In this document: piece by piece, positions 58,470-64,000 of the stretch
How the letters are laid out: each line of letters starts with the position of its first letter
Position numbering within the stretch: the first letter of the stretch is position 1
Assembly (NCBI GenBank): GCA_963666535.1
Contig: OY762913.1
Location: 682,001-746,000, forward strand
Direction: 5' to 3'
Length of the DNA: 64,000 nt
DNA from: G963666535 sp963666535
GTDB lineage: Bacteria > Bacillota > Clostridia > Oscillospirales > Oscillospiraceae
The notes under the pieces: generated by a model
What the model saw: only the letters and a program-made list of their open reading frames with translations
What the model was told of the DNA's origin: nothing
Database searches by the model: none
Made by a program: the position numbers and the translations under genes

Positions 58470-59234
58470 ATGGCAAAGACCTGGTATCCAGTTATTGATT
58501 ATCTAACCTGTGTGGAGTGCGGCACCTGTGTCGCAAAGTGTCCCCATCAAGTCTATGACACAGCAAAGGCACCTTCACCTATTGTAAAAAATCCCGAAGC
58601 ATGTGTTGATCACTGCCACGGCTGCGGCAACCGCTGCCCGGTCGGAGCGATCACCTATGTAGGCGAGGACACCGGCTGGACACCGCCGAACGGGGAACAA
58701 ACAGTGGAAGAATCCTGTTGCTCCTGCGGATGTGACGCGGCCGCTGAAAAGAGGATTATTGTTGAGTATCTCTATCTTGATCTTCAGACCTGTGACCGCT
58801 GCATTGGGACGGACAACGTTCTTGATGAGGTGATGCTGACGCTTACCCCAGCCTTGCAGCTTGCGGGTTTCGAGGTTCAATATAAGAAAGTCGAAATGGG
58901 AACGGCGGAAATTGCAGAGCAGTATCAGTTCCTCTCTTCTCCGACAATTCGTGTGAACGGGCAGGATATCTGCCAATCCGTCGCGGAGAACAGCTGCGGC
59001 TGCTGCAGTGATATCAGCGGAACCGATGTGGACTGCCGGGTGTTTGAATATAACGGGGAAAGCTATGAGGTGCCGCCAAAAGAAATGCTTGCCGAAGCCA
59101 TCCTTCAAACCGTGTTTGGGCAGGCTGAATCCGGCTGTTCCTGCGGCAGTTATGAGCTGCCGGAGAATTTGAAGACCTTTTTCGAAGGAAAAACAAAGAA
59201 ATCCGGATGCTCCTGCGGAGGTGACTGCTGTTAA
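58470..59234 (+). CDS. Ferredoxin fused to a DUF2703 thioredoxin-like domain
   Basis: 254 residues, AGGAGG upstream. The N-terminal 70 residues hold two 4Fe-4S motifs (LTCVECGTCVAKCPHQVYD and CVDHCHGCGNRCPVGAI). Then come a Cys-rich linker (EESCCSCGCDAAAEKR) and a DUF2703 domain (about 90-215: LDLQTCDRCIGTDNVLDEVM, FLSSPTIRVNGQDICQSVAE). The tail has GCSCGSYELP and ends GCSCGGDCC. It could feed electrons to, or hand thiol-bound arsenic to, the adjacent permeases. The fusion is visible directly; the role is inference. Confidence 0.8.
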   Translation: MAKTWYPVIDYLTCVECGTCVAKCPHQVYDTAKAPSPIVKNPEACVDHCHGCGNRCPVGAITYVGEDTGWTPPNGEQTVEESCCSCGCDAAAEKRIIVEYLYLDLQTCDRCIGTDNVLDEVMLTLTPALQLAGFEVQYKKVEMGTAEIAEQYQFLSSPTIRVNGQDICQSVAENSCGCCSDISGTDVDCRVFEYNGESYEVPPKEMLAEAILQTVFGQAESGCSCGSYELPENLKTFFEGKTKKSGCSCGGDCC

Positions 59235-59770
59235 TGAAGAATAAGAAGCTTATAATCAGGATAATAGTTCCGGTATTGATTTTAGTTGCACTTACCGTTA
59301 TATGGGTAGTAAAAACGCATCCCACACCCACGGCTATTGACAATAATCTAGTCACTGCGGAAAACGAAGAGGATTTTGTCCTGGAAACGACCTCCGTTGA
59401 CTTGGAGACTCTGACCGCTTACGGCCTGCCGATCATCATTGACTTCGGCTCGGACTCCTGCATCCCCTGCAAGGAGATGGCTCCGGTTCTTCAAACCATG
59501 AACGCCGAGATGCAGGGCAAAGCTATCGTTAAATTTGTTGATGTTTGGAAGCATGTGGAAGCGGCCGATGGATTCCCGGTACAGGTCATTCCGACCCAGG
59601 TGCTTATTAATGCTGATGGAACGCCCTATGTTCCCAGTGACGAGATTGAAATCGAGTTCACGATGTATTCTACGAAGGATACAGATGAGCATGTTTTCAC
59701 CGTGCATCAGGGTGGCCTGACCGAGGGTCAAATGCGGGCTATTCTTGCCGACATGGGGGTGACCGAGTGA
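59234..59770 (+). CDS. Membrane-anchored thioredoxin-like protein
   Basis: 178 residues. One N-terminal transmembrane helix (IIVPVLILVALTVIWVV), then a thioredoxin fold with active site DSCIPCKEMAP and the cis-proline segment VIPTQVLINADG. It faces the outside and probably receives electrons from the CcdA-type protein encoded next, whose GTG start overlaps its stop. The stop of the ferredoxin fusion overlaps its own start. A three-gene redox relay is evident. Confidence 0.88.
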   Translation: MKNKKLIIRIIVPVLILVALTVIWVVKTHPTPTAIDNNLVTAENEEDFVLETTSVDLETLTAYGLPIIIDFGSDSCIPCKEMAPVLQTMNAEMQGKAIVKFVDVWKHVEAADGFPVQVIPTQVLINADGTPYVPSDEIEIEFTMYSTKDTDEHVFTVHQGGLTEGQMRAILADMGVTE

Positions 59771-60456
59771 CAGCAATTCTGGAGAGTTTATCTGAGCTTA
59801 TCACGAAGAGCGGCTGGCTTGCGCCCATCCTTGCTCTTGTAGCTGGCGTTATTACATCTGTTACGCCTTGCGCGTTGTCCAGCATACCGCTTGTATTGGG
59901 TTATGTGGGGGGTACAGGCCAACGCGACACAAAAAAAGCGTTTTGGCTGTCTGTCACTTTCGCGGTAGGAGCGGCGGTTACCTTTACGACATTGGGGGTT
60001 ATTGCTTCAATTGCCGGGAGACTAATGGGCACGTCGGCCTCGTGGTGGTACATCATTCTGGGCGTTCTCATGATCCTGATGGCCTTGCAGACTTGGGGAA
60101 TTTTTGAAATAATTCCATCGAGCTATCTCATTGCAAAGAACACCAAAAAAGGTTTTATTGGAGCGTTTATCGCAGGTATCCTCGGCGGCGTTTTTTCATC
60201 CCCCTGCTCAACGCCTGTGCTCATCGCGCTTTTGGCCATTGTTGCCGGAAAAGGAAGCATTCTTTGGGGCATACTGCTATTACTACTTTATTCAATCGGG
60301 CATGGTATTCTTGCTATCATTGCCGGAACATCAATCGGCTTTGTGCAAAAGCTCTCTTCCAGCGAAAAATACGGCAAGGCAAGTACCGTTTTGAAAATCG
60401 CAATGGGCACTCTTATCCTGCTGATTGGCTTTTATATGTTTTATCTTGGATTCTAA
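59767..60456 (+). CDS. ccdA: CcdA/DsbD-type transmembrane electron carrier
   Basis: 229 residues, six transmembrane helices, from GTG. The conserved cysteines are in SVTPCALSSIPLVLGYV and FSSPCSTPVLIALLAI, the two-half CcdA design. It moves electrons from cytosolic thioredoxin across the membrane to extracytoplasmic thioredoxin-like partners, here the protein just upstream. Not linked to any cytochrome c gene, so arsenic-related thiol reduction is the likely purpose. Confidence 0.9.
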   Translation: MTAILESLSELITKSGWLAPILALVAGVITSVTPCALSSIPLVLGYVGGTGQRDTKKAFWLSVTFAVGAAVTFTTLGVIASIAGRLMGTSASWWYIILGVLMILMALQTWGIFEIIPSSYLIAKNTKKGFIGAFIAGILGGVFSSPCSTPVLIALLAIVAGKGSILWGILLLLLYSIGHGILAIIAGTSIGFVQKLSSSEKYGKASTVLKIAMGTLILLIGFYMFYLGF

Positions 60457-60479
60457 AAATTTTGAAAGAGGGAAATATT

Positions 60480-60830
60480 ATGTCTCTATTTGGTAATAAG
60501 AATAAGAAAGTTGAGACTTCCTCGTGCTGCTGCGGTGGCAATTGTGACGCGGAAAGCATGGCAAACGCAGAAAGTGCAAAAACCGAGGGAGCAGGAGTAA
60601 AGGTGCTGGGCAGCGGCTGCGCGAAATGCAATCAGCTTGAAGCAGCAACAAAAGCAGCATTGGAACAACTTGGAATGGATACGAGCATTGATCATGTGAC
60701 CGACTTTTCACAAATCGCAGCCTATGGCGTGATGACAACTCCCGCCCTTGTCATTGACGGGAAAGTGGTTTCCTACGGCAAGGTTCTTAAAACAGAAGAG
60801 GTTGTAAAAATCCTGCAGAAGGTCAGATGA
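60480..60830 (+). CDS. Small thioredoxin family protein (MTH895/TM0996 type)
   Basis: 116 residues. A Cys-rich N-terminal extension (ETSSCCCGGNCDAESMAN) is followed by a glutaredoxin-size thioredoxin domain with active site GSGCAKCNQLEAATKAAL and the YGVMTTPALVIDGKVVSYGK segment. Such two-cysteine proteins often accompany permeases of the DUF318 type, as here. Cytosolic; likely donates electrons or carries metal to the split permease that follows. Confidence 0.88.
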   Translation: MSLFGNKNKKVETSSCCCGGNCDAESMANAESAKTEGAGVKVLGSGCAKCNQLEAATKAALEQLGMDTSIDHVTDFSQIAAYGVMTTPALVIDGKVVSYGKVLKTEEVVKILQKVR

Positions 60831-60837
60831 TTGGAGA

Positions 60838-60872
60838 CCCGGAAAGACCTGTAGAGCCATTCCGGGTTTTCA
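60838..60872 (+). terminator. Attenuator hairpin between thioredoxin and split permease
   Basis: ACCCGGAA pairs with TTCCGGGT, followed by TTTTC. It separates the thioredoxin gene from the permease pair and could lower expression of the latter. Confidence 0.75.
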
Positions 60873-60888
60873 TGGTAGAGGAGCGCCT

Positions 60889-61365
60889 ATGTTTACCTAT
60901 ATTTTGTACGGGCTTGCTGGCACTGGCCTTGCAATATCATTTTTCAAAGACCGAAACAAGACAAAAATGGCGCTGAAAAAAGCGTGGAAGTCGTTTGAAA
61001 ACATCCTGCCTCAATTTCTGTCCATTTTAATCATCATCGGCCTCGCCCTGGCCATATTAAGTCCGGAGACAATTACAAATCTCCTCGGAACGCGCTCGGG
61101 AATTTGGGGCGTGTTTGGGGCGGCGATTATCGGGTCGATTACGCTGATACCGGGATTTGTGGCGTTTCCGTTGGCAGCAGCGCTTTTGAAAAACGGCGCG
61201 GGATATATGCAGATCGCGGCTTTTGTTTCTACGCTTATGATGGTTGGAATTGTAACGCTTCCCCTCGAAATGAAAACCTTCGGGAAGCGCGCGGCAATGA
61301 TTCGCAATAGTGTGGCCTTTGTGTTTGCTCTGATCGCCGCGTTTGTGATTGGGGTGGTGCTGTAA
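60889..61365 (+). CDS. Split DUF318 permease, first half
   Basis: 158 residues with about four or five transmembrane helices; the start is TYILYGLAGTGLAISFF. The central segment SITLIPGFVAFPLAAALLKN corresponds to the first half-repeat of the single-chain ArsP-type permease (57443), but without the Cys-x-Cys motif. The stop shares one base with the ATG of the second half (TAATG), so the two are made in equal amounts. Confidence 0.85.
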   Translation: MFTYILYGLAGTGLAISFFKDRNKTKMALKKAWKSFENILPQFLSILIIIGLALAILSPETITNLLGTRSGIWGVFGAAIIGSITLIPGFVAFPLAAALLKNGAGYMQIAAFVSTLMMVGIVTLPLEMKTFGKRAAMIRNSVAFVFALIAAFVIGVVL

Positions 61366-61892
61366 TGAAAGCTTTTTTGAAACGGTACAGGGCATTTCTT
61401 CTATTGGTTCTTATTAACATCGTGATAGGCCTTGCTTTACCGGATATCGGGCTGAAGTCCCTCAGCCTTACGAAGCAGAACTTCATTGAAATGATATCCG
61501 TTATCCCTCCGATTTTTATTCTCCTGGGTTTGTTGGACGTGTGGGTTGACCGGGCCACCATGATAAAATACACCGGAAAGGGCTCCGGACTCAAGGGAGT
61601 TCTGATTGCGTTCCTGCTGGGTTCCGCAGCGGCAGGCCCGTTGTATGCCTCGTTTCCGATTGCCGGAGTTATGCTGAAAAAGGGCAGCAGTCTGTTCAAC
61701 GTCTTTATCTTCATTGGGGCATGGTCAACAACCAAAATCCCAATGCTGACCTTTGAGGCGGCAAGTTTGGGGCTTACATTCACGTTAACCCGACTGTCGC
61801 TTAGCATTGTCGGCATCCTGATGATCGCGGCAACTACTGAAAAGGCATTAAATCGGGAGCAGCAAAAAGAGATCTATGAACTCAATCAATAG
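61365..61892 (+). CDS. Split DUF318 permease, second half
   Basis: 175 residues, four or five transmembrane helices. GSAAAGPLYASFPIAGVMLK and SLFNVFIFIGAWSTTKIPML correspond to the second half-repeat. Together with the first half (158 residues) it equals a single-chain permease in length. Both halves have matching start positions and good coding, so this is a natural two-gene form rather than a broken gene. Confidence 0.85.
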   Translation: MKAFLKRYRAFLLLVLINIVIGLALPDIGLKSLSLTKQNFIEMISVIPPIFILLGLLDVWVDRATMIKYTGKGSGLKGVLIAFLLGSAAAGPLYASFPIAGVMLKKGSSLFNVFIFIGAWSTTKIPMLTFEAASLGLTFTLTRLSLSIVGILMIAATTEKALNREQQKEIYELNQ

Positions 61893-61907
61893 GGAGGAGA
61901 CGAAGGG

Positions 61908-62957
61908 ATGGAGAAGCGCAAAAATACGGGAATCGGCTTTTTTGAAAAATACTTGACGCTGTGGGTTGCTCTGTGTATGGTCGTTGGCGTGCTGATCGGC
62001 AAGTTTCTGCCTGTAGTTCCAGCATTTCTGGGACGTTTTGAATATGCCAACGTATCAATACCCATTGCCATTCTCATTTGGCTCATGATCTATCCCATGA
62101 TGCTCAAGGTCGATTTTCAGAGCATAAAAAACGTCGGTAAAAATCCAAAGGGCTTATTTGTTACGTGGGTGACCAATTGGCTGATTAAGCCCTTTACCAT
62201 GTTCGGGATTGCCTGGCTGTTTTTCTTCGTTATTTTCAAGATGCTGATTCCGGCGGAGCTTGCCAAAGAATATCTGGCCGGCGCGATTCTGTTGGGCGCA
62301 GCTCCCTGTACTGCTATGGTATTCGTATGGAGCCATCTGACGAAGGGAAACGCGGCCTACACAGTCGTGCAAGTCGCAACCAATGACCTAATTATCCTTG
62401 TCGCGTTTACTCCCATTGTCGCGTTTCTGCTCGAGATCGGTGGTGTATCTATTCCGTGGGATACGTTAATTCTATCGGTAGTCCTGTTCGTGGTCGTTCC
62501 GCTGGCAGGCGGCGTGGTTACCCGGAATTACATGACAAAAAGACATGGACTGGAGTACTTTGAAAGCAAATTCATTCCCAAATTTGGAAATGTCACAATT
62601 GTTGGTCTTCTTTTGACGCTGGTTATCATCTTTTCATTCCAGGGCGATGTTATTCTGGATAATCCTCTGCACATTGTTTTAATTGCAATCCCGCTCACGA
62701 TCCAAACATTTCTCGTCTTTTTCATTGCGTATCTGGCGAGCAAGGCATTAAAACTCCCGCACAACATCGCAGCTCCTGCCGGCATGATTGGCGCATCAAA
62801 TTTCTTCGAGCTGGCTGTCGCCGTAGCTATCTCGCTTTTCGGCACACAGAGCCCCGCAGCACTCGCCACCATAGTCGGTGTTCTTACGGAAGTGCCCGTG
62901 ATGCTGATCCTTGTCAGAATCGCGAACAATACGAAAGGATGGTTCCTAAATGAATAA
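61908..62957 (+). CDS. acr3: Arsenite efflux carrier ACR3
   Basis: 349 residues with ten transmembrane helices. The ACR3/BART signature is clear: IWLMIYPMMLKVDFQSI, GAILLGAAPCTAMVFVWSHL with the essential cysteine, and VQVATNDLIILVAFTPIVAF. It exports As(III) as an antiporter powered by the proton gradient. GGAGGAGA lies upstream of the ATG. It overlaps arsC by 8 bases, so reduction and export are coupled. Confidence 0.95.
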   Translation: MEKRKNTGIGFFEKYLTLWVALCMVVGVLIGKFLPVVPAFLGRFEYANVSIPIAILIWLMIYPMMLKVDFQSIKNVGKNPKGLFVTWVTNWLIKPFTMFGIAWLFFFVIFKMLIPAELAKEYLAGAILLGAAPCTAMVFVWSHLTKGNAAYTVVQVATNDLIILVAFTPIVAFLLEIGGVSIPWDTLILSVVLFVVVPLAGGVVTRNYMTKRHGLEYFESKFIPKFGNVTIVGLLLTLVIIFSFQGDVILDNPLHIVLIAIPLTIQTFLVFFIAYLASKALKLPHNIAAPAGMIGASNFFELAVAVAISLFGTQSPAALATIVGVLTEVPVMLILVRIANNTKGWFLNE

Positions 62958-63345
62958 ACCGAAGGTTGCCTTTATCTGCGTACATAACTCTTGCCGGAGC
63001 CAAATTGCAGAAGCACTGGGAAAGTACTTTGCCGCAGACGTTTTTGAAAGCTATTCAGCAGGAACTGAAACTAAGCCGCAAATTAATCAAGATGCGGTAA
63101 GGCTTATGAAAAAACTTTATGGCATTGATATGGAGGCGACTCAGCGGTCTAAATTGCTTGATGAGCTTCCGCCGATTGATATAGTAATAACAATGGGTTG
63201 CAACGTGGAATGCCCTTATCTGCCCTGCAAGCGCCGAGAGGACTGGGGTCTGCCTGACCCGACCGGCCAAAGTGACCAGGAGTTTCTTGCAGTAATCCGG
63301 ACTATCGAATCGAAAATAGCAGAACTGGCAAAGTCATTAAAATAA
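62950..63345 (+). CDS. arsC: Thioredoxin-coupled arsenate reductase (low-Mr phosphatase type)
   Basis: 131 residues. The nucleophile Cys10 is in VAFICVHNSCRSQIAEAL (P-loop CX5R). The shuttle cysteines lie in TMGCNVECPYLPCKRREDWG (Cys84, Cys88, Cys93), followed by the catalytic LPDPTG. It reduces arsenate to arsenite, which ACR3 exports. The thioredoxins upstream in the operon are natural electron donors. Last gene of the operon. Confidence 0.95.
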   Translation: MNKPKVAFICVHNSCRSQIAEALGKYFAADVFESYSAGTETKPQINQDAVRLMKKLYGIDMEATQRSKLLDELPPIDIVITMGCNVECPYLPCKRREDWGLPDPTGQSDQEFLAVIRTIESKIAELAKSLK

Positions 63346-63888
63346 TATCTGCTGAACAAAATAAAAGCTTAGTTATCATAAGCCGTACAGGACTTCATAT
63401 CGTTTTTAATTCCTAAATCGATATCATTCGATTTTCAAAATGTATTTTTGCGTATTCGAACCCACACGCTTTCTGCATTGACTTTTGAGGTAATTTTTGT
63501 TAAAGCGCTTTTTCTCATATGAAAAACGAGAATGAGAAGATTCCCGAAAAGGGTATTCACTACTAAAAATGAGAGCTTCATTTCAGACTCTGGCGATGTA
63601 GGCCGTGTATGTTCAACTTTCATCGCTGTACCATTGCAAAATTCTATGCCGAAATGATAGCTTCGTTATGGTTCCTGATCAGGATCTGCGCTTATTCCCC
63701 GCTGTTTTTGAACTGCGTACCAAAGACGCTCAATGGTTTCTGGAGCAAAACGGAACTGGTATATTTCTCATTTGAGAGGAGTTTAGACATTGCTTCGCGA
63801 TTCTAGTTGGATTTGCCTGAAGGGGAGGGGGTAAGCCCGTGCAATTATTTTTGACAGACAAAGCGAATAAAAAGCCTCAAAAAGCTTG
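63346..63888. other. 540-base region without a supported gene
   Basis: AT-rich, with no ribosome-binding site before any of the short frames. A TTGACA string at 63851-63856 is not followed by a good -10 box. Confidence 0.5.
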
Positions 63889-63923
63889 ATGTCCTGCGGG
63901 ATTTACTGCAGGACATTATTTTT
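63889..63923. terminator. Terminator hairpin
   Basis: ATGTCCTGC pairs with GCAGGACAT, followed by TATTTTT on the plus strand, and by CAAGCTTTTT on the minus strand. It suits both the ars operon (far upstream) and the minus-strand gene that ends at 63933. Confidence 0.8.
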
Positions 63924-63932
63924 GGGAATAAA

Positions 63933-64000
63933 TTATGGTGGAGCAACTTGAGTTAAATCCGAACTGAAAGCCTGCCCGATTTCTTCGAGCGTCATGGTTT
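63933..64000 (-). CDS. C-terminal fragment of a gene entering from the right edge
   Basis: The last 21 codons of a minus-strand frame are visible (TMTLEEIGQAFSSDLTQVAP then P and stop), and a terminator hairpin follows at once. Too short to name. An ATG within it could also start a tiny protein, but with no ribosome-binding site visible. Confidence 0.4.
   Translation of the reverse strand, partial: TMTLEEIGQAFSSDLTQVAPP

Noticed and set aside
63435..63806. Short frames on both strands after arsC
   Set aside because: No start signals and no recognisable sequence; they overlap each other.

Overview
The window is a bacterial chromosome segment that best fits a spore-forming member of the Clostridia, most likely Oscillospiraceae. 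This is inference from gene content: MurE carries the DNPR motif typical of diaminopimelate-adding enzymes, PurL is one long chain, and there are a type III glutamine synthetase, a YitT protein, an AgrD-type cyclic peptide and a Spo0A-C-like small protein. Most core genes look GC-rich. The agr locus, a methyltransferase at 15.3-15.9 kb and several small genes are visibly more AT-rich.

Layout. 0-6.5 kb: a cut-off VOC gene, a degraded gene piece, a cluster of hairpin repeats, a CBS protein, an AraC regulator divergent from a Cys/Met-metabolism PLP enzyme, then dapF-murE (overlapping) and an HD-domain protein. 6.5-13.3 kb: a nitrogen cluster (amt-glnK, and a convergent glutamine synthetase III) flanked by two GGDEF proteins; both nitrogen transcripts start at good sigma-A-type promoters and run into terminator-like leaders. 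13.5-31 kb: small regulators, lipoproteins, a SAM methyltransferase, RlmD, SecA, a PgeF/YlmD protein, a peptide-type solute-binding lipoprotein overlapping PurL, three tRNAs (Met, Glu, Val), flavin enzymes, and a lipoprotein with a chagasin-like inhibitor domain. 31-39.5 kb: tRNA-Gly, a transglutaminase-like lipoprotein whose expected catalytic Cys is Ser, a LUD protein, YitT, a type IIA topoisomerase pair and an esterase.

39.66-56.9 kb is a mobile region at a tRNA-Val(GAC). The tRNA terminator plus the last codons of an integrase are present twice: a relic just after the tRNA (39736-39849) and the intact end of a tyrosine integrase (43806-43921). Between the copies lies a complete agr-type quorum-sensing locus, including a 44-residue AgrD precursor. 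Beyond the integrase are a S24-type repressor and Cro-like gene, small regulators, secreted and membrane proteins, a sigma factor, ParB, ParA, ribbon-helix-helix proteins and a replication-type protein. AT-rich palindromes flank parA. No relaxase or type IV secretion gene is visible, so transfer functions are absent or lie outside the window.

57.0-63.3 kb is an arsenic resistance operon: ArsR with a visible operator, an ArsP-like permease, a ferredoxin-DUF2703 fusion, a membrane-anchored thioredoxin, CcdA, a small thioredoxin, a permease split into two genes, ACR3 and a thioredoxin-type ArsC. The number of thiol-redox and permease parts suggests reduction and export of more than plain arsenite; that is inference.
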